The notes under the pieces are model-generated. The model did no database searches, had not been told where the DNA came from, and saw only the letters and a list, made by a program, of their open reading frames with translations. Shown here piece by piece: positions 8,145 to 16,318 of a DNA stretch of 64,000 nt (position 1 is its first letter; every line of letters begins with the position of its first letter). This DNA comes from UBA4782 sp034429195. GTDB taxonomy: Bacteria > Chloroflexota > Anaerolineae > Anaerolineales > Anaerolineaceae. The translations under genes and the position numbers were made by a program. The DNA is taken from the NCBI GenBank assembly GCA_034429195.1, contig DAOUGQ010000007.1:62001-126000 (forward strand). Reading direction: 5' to 3'.

Positions 8145-9335
8145 ATGACGAATCCCCTTCTTACAAACCCACAAGCATTTTCAGTAGCTTTATATGAAAA
8201 AATGAAACAGATCCAACCTGGTATTGCTAATCTGGAATGGTATGAATTTCAATACTGTCTGGACAATGTAACTCCAAAAGAAGGTTGGCAAACTATCACC
8301 ATCGAACCTGAAAGAGATGTTGAAAGGATGGTCAATGATGTCAATTATTATTCATCCATCCATTTAAGACCTTACCAGGGTAACCGTATGGTGATGGATG
8401 AAAAGATCATCAGGTTGCTGCGAATGCTGTTTGTTGGGTTGGTAACGGGAGACTATTTACCGGAATGGGTAAACCAGCATTTTTCTTTTGATATCCGTGG
8501 ATTCTACTTTATCCATCGTACAGAGTACTTTACAGATAAAAGTCGGGATCATCTGGGTGGCAAACCTTTTCGCAAGTTTGAAGAAAAACAAAAAGCTCTC
8601 GAAACCCAAATGGGTATCAGCTATAAGGTGTTTAAAGAAGCCAATGCAGAAGTAGATGATTGTTTCTTAGAAATTATAAAGAAATTGACCTGCCTCAAAG
8701 GCAGCCCTTGTGTAATCGCAATTGCTGGGCAAACTGCTGCCGGAAAAACAGAAATAACTGCAAGGTTGTGTGAAGCTTTCACCCAGACAGGGAAAAAGAT
8801 CACCTCGATAGAGATGGATAATTTCTTTACAGATCGTGATTATCGGGAAGCTCGTGGCATCGACTCCTTGGGAAAAGAAGCGCTTCATTACGAACTCCTT
8901 CAACAATGCCTGAAGGATATATGCAAAGGGAAGAAGATCATCACACCACGCTATGACTTCATCCAGGCTACTTCAAGCCATACCCTGGATGGGAGATTAA
9001 GAGAAGGCTGTTCTCCGGTGGAAATTGAACCTGCGGATATTATCTTCATGGAAGGCAATTTCCCCTTCTTGCTGCCTGAAATAGCTCCATTGATCAGTAT
9101 AAAAGTGCTCTATTTAACAGCGGATGACATTCGGTTAAAACGTAAATGGAAGCGTGATATGGATTATAGAAAAAAATATGACCTGATGTATTTCCTGAAT
9201 CGATATTTCCGTGAACAGTACCTGATGGCTGAACAGGCTTATATTCCCCAAATGGAAATCTGTGATGTACTGGTAGATACAACACATGCTGCTCTTTGGG
9301 TAACTCCTGAAATTGCTCACGTTTTAGAAAAGTAG
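8145..9335 (+). CDS. P-loop kinase of the uridine kinase/phosphoribulokinase class with novel N-terminal domain (copy 2)
   Basis: 396 residues, paralogue of the gene at 5689. Walker A is GQTAAGKT (195-202), followed by SIEMDNFFTDRDY, FMEGNFPFLLPE and the basic lid KRKWKRDMDYRKKYD; the unknown N-terminal domain (residues 1-185, again with FDIRGF) is conserved too. Retention of both domains in both copies suggests that the N-terminal part works with the kinase, for example in substrate choice or oligomerisation. The start follows apgM by 23 bases. Two copies next to mutases could mean two related substrates or a heteromeric enzyme. The activity is not known to me. Confidence 0.85.
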   Translation: MTNPLLTNPQAFSVALYEKMKQIQPGIANLEWYEFQYCLDNVTPKEGWQTITIEPERDVERMVNDVNYYSSIHLRPYQGNRMVMDEKIIRLLRMLFVGLVTGDYLPEWVNQHFSFDIRGFYFIHRTEYFTDKSRDHLGGKPFRKFEEKQKALETQMGISYKVFKEANAEVDDCFLEIIKKLTCLKGSPCVIAIAGQTAAGKTEITARLCEAFTQTGKKITSIEMDNFFTDRDYREARGIDSLGKEALHYELLQQCLKDICKGKKIITPRYDFIQATSSHTLDGRLREGCSPVEIEPADIIFMEGNFPFLLPEIAPLISIKVLYLTADDIRLKRKWKRDMDYRKKYDLMYFLNRYFREQYLMAEQAYIPQMEICDVLVDTTHAALWVTPEIAHVLEK

Positions 9336-9387
9336 ATCAGAAGGAAAATAAACATAAGAATTGTCATGACAGTAAATGTAACTATTC

Positions 9388-9443
9388 TTGCATTAGTTTT
9401 TCTTTTGCTGTATACTTTTTCAAATGAAAGTTAATGTTCATTT
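9388..9443 (+). promoter_or_regulatory. Promoter and probable operator of the RpiR gene
   Basis: TTGCAT (9388-9393) and TATACT (9411-9416) are spaced by 17 bases. Directly after the -10 box, covering the expected start site, is the inverted repeat AAATGAA-N8-TTCATTT (9422-9443), which resembles TGAAA/TTTCA-type operators of RpiR-family proteins. The -35 region also holds the reverse complement of GCAAGAATAGTT, matching the repeats at 3199-3281. Confidence 0.65.
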
Positions 9444-9488
9444 TTCGCAATATTGTTAGTTAATAAAGTGGGAAAGGCCGGGTCAAAA

Positions 9489-10373
9489 ATGAATGATAAC
9501 TCACCGTTAAAAAGCCATGACTTTAGCCAATTGATCAGCGAAAATTATAACTCTCTAACAAAGAGTGAAAAACGGATTGCAAATTTTTTACGGAAGAATC
9601 AAGAAGAATCCGCTTTTCTTCCAGCGGGAGAGATTGCCAAGAGGCTAAATCTTAGTGAAGCAACATTAGTTCGTTTTGCCCGTACTCTTGGTTTTAACAG
9701 TTATCCAGCTATGCGAACAGTATTACAGGAGAATTTTCGCCAACGGGTAAGCCACTCTGCAAGGCTGCGGGGAAGGTTGGATGACCTGCGAGAGGGCGGT
9801 GACATGTTCGAACGCCTGACTGTGACCGAGATTGATTACCTGACCCAGGCGATGGAATCAATCGATCGTAATGCAATCAAACGTGCGGTCAATTTGATGC
9901 GTGAACATAAACGGATTTTCGTTTTTGGGTTAGGACCTTCTATTTCGCTGGTTGATTTGATGGAAATTCGTTTACGCAGGTTTGGAAAGAATATTATTCC
10001 CCTAATTAATTCTGGACGTGAACTGCTCGAATCTCTCTTGCTTTTAGATTCATCTGACCTGGTTTTCATCATCTGCTTCTTCGATCAGAATCCCGCCCTG
10101 AAACTTCTCCTGGATTATTGTAATCGAGTCGGATGCAGTACGATCATGTTAACCGATACATTGGATTCCATACTGGGAGATAAAGTTGATGTCGTATTAT
10201 CTGCCCGAAGAGGACCAATTGGCGAATTTCATTCTCTTGTTGTACCCATGACGGTAATCAACGCTCTCCTTTTATCAGTCGCCGGTGAGGATCAGGAAAA
10301 GATTATGCCTATCTTGGATAGATTGGACCTGCTCCGTGATCAATTAAATGCTTTTAACACCGATGGTGATTAG
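9489..10373 (+). CDS. MurR/RpiR-family transcriptional regulator (HTH + SIS)
   Basis: 294 residues. The N-terminal HTH_6 domain (SLTKSEKRIANFL, then LSEATLVRFARTLGF) is followed by a SIS domain (about 125-270) of the kind that binds phosphosugars. I start at the ATG at 9489; the frame opens earlier with a TTG at 9453 and a GTG at 9468, but the ATG is the better match to family length. RpiR regulators sense sugar phosphates, so this gene, lying between the kinase/mutase genes and an importer, is the best clue that the whole series handles a phosphorylated compound. An inverted repeat at its own start site suggests autoregulation. Confidence 0.92.
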   Translation: MNDNSPLKSHDFSQLISENYNSLTKSEKRIANFLRKNQEESAFLPAGEIAKRLNLSEATLVRFARTLGFNSYPAMRTVLQENFRQRVSHSARLRGRLDDLREGGDMFERLTVTEIDYLTQAMESIDRNAIKRAVNLMREHKRIFVFGLGPSISLVDLMEIRLRRFGKNIIPLINSGRELLESLLLLDSSDLVFIICFFDQNPALKLLLDYCNRVGCSTIMLTDTLDSILGDKVDVVLSARRGPIGEFHSLVVPMTVINALLLSVAGEDQEKIMPILDRLDLLRDQLNAFNTDGD

Positions 10374-10485
10374 TTACTGGATTGCGATTTGCCAAACCTT
10401 ATTGCTGTACTTTTAAATTCACGTGACCTTTTTCTTACAATCAAATCTGAGAATATTTTGAATAGTTTTGAAGAGGAGAAAACGA

Positions 10486-12321
10486 ATGGCAGTAATTTCA
10501 GACACGTCGCAGCAAAGATCCCAAAAATGGATCGCTCTTCTACGTAGATTTGCACGATGGGTATCCAGCCCTCATGTGGTTCTTTCTATTATTATGCTAC
10601 TAGTCATGGTCTACATGGTGATTATCCCTCTATACCGAATGCTCATGACTACCGTAACTGTTCAAGAAAGTGACCTGCGAGTCCTTAAAGATGCACAGAT
10701 AGGCGATTTTACTTCTTATCACTGGTTAAGAATGTTGACGAGCAAAATCGCCAAGGTCATGACATATGAGCCATTGATCCATTCGCTGACCATTTCGTTG
10801 GGTGCAACTCTTGTCGCACTGATCATCGGTGGATTTATGGCATGGATGGTGGTAAGGACCGATGTGCCGGGAAAAGGGATCATCAATTTTTTGGCTACCA
10901 TCCCGTACATTATGCCCTCATGGACAATTGCAATGGCATGGACGGTATTGTTTAAAAACCAAAAATCAGGAGGGACACCAGGTTTCCTGGAATATATTAC
11001 TGGCGCTGCTACTCCAGACTGGCTGGCTTATGGGCCTTTCCCAATCATCATGAGTAGCGCGCTGCATTACTATACTTTCTTCTTCCTGTTCGTCTCAGCC
11101 GCACTGCTCTCCATTGACTCCTCTTTAGAAGAAGCTGGAGAACTGGCAGGTGCTGGGCGATGGCACATTGTCCGCAAAATTACTTTCCCACTGGTTGCAC
11201 CTGCAATTGCTTCAGGTTTCATCATGACCTTTTCCAAGACAATGGGCACATTTGGGGGGCCAAATGTGCTGGGAGTTCCTGTGCAATACTACACACTCTC
11301 TACTATGCTCCGTTCTAATACTGGCATCGGAAACTATGGTGATGGTTTCGTTCTGGCAATCGTTCTGATCCTGTTTGCGATGGTCACGGTTATGCTAAAC
11401 CAGAAGCTCGTGGGTACCCGGAAAAGCTATGAAACGATAGGCGGGCGAGGTTTCATGGCTCAAAAAATGAAATTGCGCAATTGGAAATTTTTCTTCACCT
11501 CTATTGTTGTGATCTTCGAATTTATTATTGCGATCTTGCCCCTTGCCCTCCTAATTTACAGCACCCTGATGTTACGTACGGGAGATTACAGTCTAAGCAA
11601 TTTCACGTTGGCTCATTGGATTGGAAAAGGGGATATCAAGATCAATAGCGGCGAACCAGGAGTACTGCTGAATCATAAAATCTGGATGGGAGCCTGGAAT
11701 TCCATCAGGCTATCTATATTAACCGCATTTTTCACTGCACTGTTTGGTGTGATCCTCGGATATGCCATCGTTAAAGGCAGAGGAACCAGACTTTCGAAGC
11801 TGGTTGAGCAAATTTCGTTCATCCCTTATGTCATTCCAGGTATTGCATTTGGTGCAGTGTACATTTCGATGTTTACCAAACCAGTAGGCCCAATTCCTGC
11901 TCTGTATGGTACCTTTGCTCTTCTGGTGGTGGTATCAGTCGCTAAACATATACCCTATTCGGCGCGTACTGGAGTTTCTGCAATGTTACAGGTTGGGAAA
12001 GAGCTGGAGGAAGCGGCAGCAATTGCAGGAGCTTCGCCCTGGCATCGGTTCAAGCGCATCATTTTCCCTCTAACCAGCACTGGTTTCGTATCGGGATTTC
12101 TACTGACATTCATCACGACTATGCGAGAGCTATCTCTCATCATTGTATTGGTCACACCTTCCACTGCAGTATTAGCAAGCATGACCATGCGATATATTGA
12201 AAACGGAAATGAACAGCAAGCCAATGCTGTCATCATCATCCTTATCGTTCTTGTTCTGATTGGAAACTTTATCATCAGCCGCTTCCGTGGTGGTAGTTTG
12301 AAAAAAGGCTTGGGAGTTTAG
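10486..12321 (+). CDS. ABC importer, fused two-domain permease (FbpB/AfuB type)
   Basis: 611 residues with about 12 membrane segments in two tandem BPD_transp_1 domains. Two EAA loops that contact the ATPase are visible: EEAGELAGAGRWHIVRKITF in the first half and EEAAAIAGASPWHRFKRIIF in the second. The ATG at 10486 follows GAGGAG at good distance; the frame opens at a TTG 18 bases earlier. This permease type is usually called ferric, but members also carry 2-aminoethylphosphonate and, in AfuABC, hexose phosphates. It is in one operon with an ATPase and a lipoprotein binding component. Confidence 0.93.
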   Translation: MAVISDTSQQRSQKWIALLRRFARWVSSPHVVLSIIMLLVMVYMVIIPLYRMLMTTVTVQESDLRVLKDAQIGDFTSYHWLRMLTSKIAKVMTYEPLIHSLTISLGATLVALIIGGFMAWMVVRTDVPGKGIINFLATIPYIMPSWTIAMAWTVLFKNQKSGGTPGFLEYITGAATPDWLAYGPFPIIMSSALHYYTFFFLFVSAALLSIDSSLEEAGELAGAGRWHIVRKITFPLVAPAIASGFIMTFSKTMGTFGGPNVLGVPVQYYTLSTMLRSNTGIGNYGDGFVLAIVLILFAMVTVMLNQKLVGTRKSYETIGGRGFMAQKMKLRNWKFFFTSIVVIFEFIIAILPLALLIYSTLMLRTGDYSLSNFTLAHWIGKGDIKINSGEPGVLLNHKIWMGAWNSIRLSILTAFFTALFGVILGYAIVKGRGTRLSKLVEQISFIPYVIPGIAFGAVYISMFTKPVGPIPALYGTFALLVVVSVAKHIPYSARTGVSAMLQVGKELEEAAAIAGASPWHRFKRIIFPLTSTGFVSGFLLTFITTMRELSLIIVLVTPSTAVLASMTMRYIENGNEQQANAVIIILIVLVLIGNFIISRFRGGSLKKGLGV

Positions 12322-12333
12322 GAAAGGTTTACT

Positions 12334-13416
12334 ATGGAAACACCGATTATCATTCGAAATCTCACTAAAAAATTTGGCGATGTAGTGGCTGTAAATAACG
12401 TAAGCTTGACCATCGAACCAGGTACTTTTCTCACATTGCTTGGTCCTTCAGGTTGTGGCAAGACCACCCTCTTGCGGTGCATTTCTGGTCTGGAAGATCC
12501 CGATGATGGTGAAATATTTATCGGAGATAAGCTGATCTTCTCGCGTGCCAAAGGTATTTCTTTGGCTCCTGGTCAACGAGATCTTGGTCTTGTATTTCAA
12601 AATTATGCTCTTTGGCCGCACATGACGGTCTACAAGAATATTACTTTTGCTCTTGAAATTCAAAAAATGACTAAAGAGGAAATGACTCAACGTGTCAAAG
12701 AAGTACTGGCAGAAGTAAAAATGAGCGGTTATGAAGACCGCTATCCTCGTGAAATGAGCGGTGGACAGCAACAGCGTATTGCGCTGGCACGCATGCTGGC
12801 TTATCGACCAAGAGTATTCCTGATGGATGAACCATTGTCTAACCTTGACGCCCGATTAAGAATGGATATGCGTACTGAGATCAAACGCCTGCATCACATT
12901 TCCAATGCAACCACAGTCTATGTAACACATGATCAAATCGAAGCCATGACCATGTCAAGCAATATCGCTGTTATGAAAGAAGGCGTGATTCAACAGATGG
13001 ATACTCCTGATAAGATCTATCACTACCCAGCAAATTTATTTGTTGCAGATTTTATTGGTAATCCAAAGGTTAACCTTCTGCCTGGTCGTGTAATAGAAAA
13101 AAACAAAGTCGATCTGGGAAAGTTTACTGTTCCAGTAAGAACCTATGATAAAACTGGGGATGTTGTTGTAGGATTGCGTCCCGAGGATATCATCGTCAAT
13201 ACTGCTCCAACGGATCATGCAGCTGAATTTATTGCGTATTCAGTTTTGCCTGCCGGTGCAGATACCACGATTGTTGCTCAAAGGGGTGACACAGAATTAA
13301 CCGTCAAGGAAATGGGCGTCAGTCATATCCAGATGGATCAAAAAATCTGGTTATCTTTCAAAGAAGAAACCATCAATCTGTATGACAAAGAAACTGGAAA
13401 TTTAATCACTGGATGA
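12334..13416 (+). CDS. ABC importer ATP-binding subunit (FbpC/PotA/UgpC type)
   Basis: 360 residues. Walker A GPSGCGKTT, Q-loop VFQNYALWPH, signature MSGGQQQR, Walker B FLMDEPLSNLD and the H-loop in VTHDQIEAM are intact, followed by a C-terminal TOBE-like regulatory domain from about residue 240. It begins 12 bases after the permease stop and energises the permease at 10486 with the binding protein at 13531. Nothing in the sequence suggests loss of activity. Confidence 0.95.
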   Translation: METPIIIRNLTKKFGDVVAVNNVSLTIEPGTFLTLLGPSGCGKTTLLRCISGLEDPDDGEIFIGDKLIFSRAKGISLAPGQRDLGLVFQNYALWPHMTVYKNITFALEIQKMTKEEMTQRVKEVLAEVKMSGYEDRYPREMSGGQQQRIALARMLAYRPRVFLMDEPLSNLDARLRMDMRTEIKRLHHISNATTVYVTHDQIEAMTMSSNIAVMKEGVIQQMDTPDKIYHYPANLFVADFIGNPKVNLLPGRVIEKNKVDLGKFTVPVRTYDKTGDVVVGLRPEDIIVNTAPTDHAAEFIAYSVLPAGADTTIVAQRGDTELTVKEMGVSHIQMDQKIWLSFKEETINLYDKETGNLITG

Positions 13417-13530
13417 TCGCAACAGGGGTTTCTATCGTAATTTCTCAAGCGAAGGAGGTAAGTATACCCTGATAATTCAAACGGTTTAGATCTACATTTG
13501 ATCGTTCAAATAATATAAAGGAGGAAGTAA

Positions 13531-14730
13531 ATGAAAAGGTTATATAGGATTGCAGCATTGGTAATTTTGCTAACCCTGGCATTGTCTGCCTGTGGGACGA
13601 AAGCGACTGAAGCACCCGCTGCGGCAACTGATGCGCCTCTGACCGCACAGGAAGAATGGTTAAAAGCCAATCAACTTGGCGCTTACGATACCGGCGTGCA
13701 AGACTGGGCAGCAATTGAAGCAGCCGCAAAAGAAGAAGGAACCGTCCTGGTATATGCCAATACATCAAAAATCGAGAAAGCAGCCGAAGGTTTCATGGAA
13801 CTGTATCCAGAGATCAAGGTTGAAGCATTTGACCTCGGTGGCGATGATGTTCTCCTGAAAACCGTAGAAGAACAAAAAGCCGGCGCATTCACCGGTGATG
13901 TCTGGTTTAGCAGCGGTGGGGCAGAGCTTGTTGGCAATGTTCTTCCTAATAATTATGTCTGGCGGTTTGTTCCCGACAGTACCGCAGCATATACACCCGA
14001 AGAATATACCCAGCCATTGTTGATGACCCGTTTCGGAACAAGCGTCTTTGCCTATAACTCAGAATTGAATGATACTTGCCCAATCACCAATATTTGGGAA
14101 TTGACCAATCCAGAATGGAAAGGTAAATTCTTCATCGAAGACCCATTGAATGACGCCTCAACCTTGAGTAAACTGATTACACTGGCATACCATGCTGACG
14201 AAATGAAAGAGGCCTATATTGCACTCTATGGCTCTGAACCTGTTCTTGATGAAGACACCCCCGATGCTGGCTGGCTGTGGTTGAAGAGATTTGCCCAGAA
14301 TGGCCCTATTCCCGAACCAGGTGGCGATGAAGTTGATTCCGCTTTTGCCACCCCTGGTATGACTGAAAGCTACATGGCATTGACCTCATATTCTAATATG
14401 GCTGATGTAATAGAAGGCAATCTGGCATTTGAACCATGCTGGGGTCTCACTCCAACCGTTGGTATTCAAAGCCAAAGCTATACTGGTATCATTAACCAGG
14501 CACCCCATCCCAATGCTGCAAAACTGTGGATCAAGTACGTAACCAGCCCTGAAGGGCGTGAACCCTGGGCAAAGTTTGGTACCTTCTTCCCAGATTCAAC
14601 GTATGTAGTACCTGAAGGTCAGAAAACCCTGGAAGAGATTTTCTCCATGACCTGGTTCATTGCAGAGCAATACGCTTACGATCACATGGTTGAGGCACGA
14701 GACTTCTACCTGCTCAACCTGGGAAAGTAA
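13531..14730 (+). CDS. ABC importer substrate-binding lipoprotein (AfuA/FbpA-like)
   Basis: 399 residues. A short signal peptide ends in the lipobox LSAC (Cys21), then a Thr/Ala linker, then an extracellular-solute-binding fold of the iron/putrescine/phosphonate class (WAAIEAAAKEEGTVLVYANTS near residue 60). I do not see the paired adjacent tyrosines expected of ferric-binding FbpA in the C-terminal part, which argues against iron as ligand, though I cannot model the pocket. A strong AAAGGAGG ribosome site precedes the ATG. Given the RpiR regulator and surrounding phosphatases, kinases and mutases, a phosphorylated organic ligand is my preferred guess. Confidence 0.9.
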   Translation: MKRLYRIAALVILLTLALSACGTKATEAPAAATDAPLTAQEEWLKANQLGAYDTGVQDWAAIEAAAKEEGTVLVYANTSKIEKAAEGFMELYPEIKVEAFDLGGDDVLLKTVEEQKAGAFTGDVWFSSGGAELVGNVLPNNYVWRFVPDSTAAYTPEEYTQPLLMTRFGTSVFAYNSELNDTCPITNIWELTNPEWKGKFFIEDPLNDASTLSKLITLAYHADEMKEAYIALYGSEPVLDEDTPDAGWLWLKRFAQNGPIPEPGGDEVDSAFATPGMTESYMALTSYSNMADVIEGNLAFEPCWGLTPTVGIQSQSYTGIINQAPHPNAAKLWIKYVTSPEGREPWAKFGTFFPDSTYVVPEGQKTLEEIFSMTWFIAEQYAYDHMVEARDFYLLNLGK

Positions 14731-14753
14731 CCATTTTCAATCATTTCCGTTCA

Positions 14754-14788
14754 TTCAGGCACGGATCAGAATATGTTCCGTGCCTGAA
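14754..14788 (+). other. Stem-loop after the ABC importer genes
   Basis: A 12-bp perfect stem (TTCAGGCACGGA at 14754-14765 with its complement at 14777-14788) encloses an 11-base loop. No U-tract follows on the plus strand, so it is more likely an mRNA 3'-end stabiliser that keeps the binding-protein message abundant than a full terminator. Confidence 0.6.
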
Positions 14789-14865
14789 AATAAAGCATGA
14801 AATCATTTACTTTTTGAACCCTTTTCTGATCTTCCACAAAACAGAAATAGATTCGAGGAAACAGC

Positions 14866-16296
14866 ATGACGTTTAAAGCCATTTTCTTTGATATGGGTGG
14901 CACCATTGAAACCTTTCAATTCACCCGGGAATACCGCATTGCAAAGATCCACCTGATACGACAATGCCTCGAGAAAGCAGGTATACAGCCCTGTGCCTCT
15001 GATGCACAACTGGTAGATATGATCACCGAAGGAGCTATAACCTACCTCCGCTGGAATCTTGAATCCAATATCGAACTGAAACCTTCAGAAATCTGGTCAA
15101 AATATTTCTTAACCGATCTTTCCGTTTCTTCCAAGGCTCTTGCTCCTATTGCAGAAGAGCTTGCCTTTATTTACGAAACACAGTTATTCGCACGAGAATT
15201 CCGTCCTGAGGTGCCTCGAGTTTTGGAAGAGATTAAAAGAATGGGTTTGACAATTGGATGCATCAGCAACACACAAAGCCATGATCAGGTACCTCATAAT
15301 TTGCAAGCATATGGAATTCTTGATTATTTTAATCCCATTGTTCTCTCTTCCGTTTATGGCCGGCGGAAACCTGATCCATCCATTTTCTATTATGCAACCC
15401 GTCTGGCTAACGCTCCTACGAGTTCTTGTGCCTATATTGGTGATACGATTAATAGGGATATCCTTGGGGCACGCAGGGCAGGTTTTCGTCTGGCAATTCG
15501 GATATTGCATAATTTCAGTAACGATGAATCGGATAATGGTACAGAACCAGATCATCTGATCCATAACATGGAAGAGCTTATTCCGATTCTGGAACAAGAG
15601 ATAAAAAATGATAGCAAACATCGAGTATTTTCAGAGAAACGAAGAATAAAAGCTTTATTCTTCGATGCGGGTGATATCCTTTATATTCGCCCCCAAAAGA
15701 ATCAAAATTTTGAACATTTCTTGAATATTCACAACATCACTCCCCCGCCTGATTTTGAAGCAGAAAGCAAAAAGATACGAGATTTGGCATATTCAGGTCA
15801 AATCAAACGATATGATTACTACAAGAAAATCCTGCTGCTATGTGGGATCACTTCTTCGAAAGAACTTGCGGAAGGGATTTTTGCCATGAGCGAGGATGAC
15901 AACACGGTGGAAATCATGGATGGTGTACCAGAGACGATCCTGAAATTAAAAAAAGAAGGGTATTTCCTTGGCATCATCACAGACACTGCCCTTTCAATAT
16001 CACAAAAACTCAAATGGTTCGAAAAGTATGGTTTTGGGCACGTATGGGATGTCATGATCAGTTCCAGAGAGATGGGTATTCGAAAGCCTTCACCCATTAT
16101 GTATGAAAAGGCTATCTCCCAAACCGGTATTCAAGCCAGCGAAGCCATATTTGTAGGGCACAAAAAGACTGAATTGGATGGCGCAAAAGCAATAGGAATG
16201 TACACAGTTGCCTTTAATTACGAAATAGATGCACATGCAGATGTTTATATTCAGGATTTTCGCGACCTTTTAAAGGTACCAGTCCTAGAAAAATAA
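14866..16296 (+). CDS. Tandem double-HAD protein, second domain degenerate
   Basis: 476 residues made of two HAD domains in one chain. Domain 1 (1-245) has FFDMGGT (Asp9), ISNT, RRKPDP and YIGDTINRD, all compatible with activity apart from Gly in place of the second motif-I Asp. Domain 2 (258-476) has FFDAGDIL (Asp267, but Thr replaced by Ile), a TDT motif II, RKPSP, and VGHKKTELD where the metal-binding GD of motif IV is GH. Domain 2 may therefore be inactive and regulatory. A GAGGA ribosome site precedes the ATG. It follows the importer genes and precedes another HAD fusion by 22 bases. Confidence 0.88.
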   Translation: MTFKAIFFDMGGTIETFQFTREYRIAKIHLIRQCLEKAGIQPCASDAQLVDMITEGAITYLRWNLESNIELKPSEIWSKYFLTDLSVSSKALAPIAEELAFIYETQLFAREFRPEVPRVLEEIKRMGLTIGCISNTQSHDQVPHNLQAYGILDYFNPIVLSSVYGRRKPDPSIFYYATRLANAPTSSCAYIGDTINRDILGARRAGFRLAIRILHNFSNDESDNGTEPDHLIHNMEELIPILEQEIKNDSKHRVFSEKRRIKALFFDAGDILYIRPQKNQNFEHFLNIHNITPPPDFEAESKKIRDLAYSGQIKRYDYYKKILLLCGITSSKELAEGIFAMSEDDNTVEIMDGVPETILKLKKEGYFLGIITDTALSISQKLKWFEKYGFGHVWDVMISSREMGIRKPSPIMYEKAISQTGIQASEAIFVGHKKTELDGAKAIGMYTVAFNYEIDAHADVYIQDFRDLLKVPVLEK

Positions 16297-16318
16297 AGAG
16301 AACAGGATTCAGACTCTC

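Noticed and set aside
13441..13470. Possible small gene after GAAGGAGGTAAG
   Set aside because: No ATG, GTG or TTG in useful distance opens a frame of meaningful length; the region is probably a leader before the binding-protein gene.
10486..14730. Ferric iron ABC transporter label
   Set aside because: The permease and ATPase fit the FbpABC class, but that class also carries phosphonates and sugar phosphates; I see no paired tyrosine iron site in the binding protein and no iron-related gene or Fur-like box nearby.
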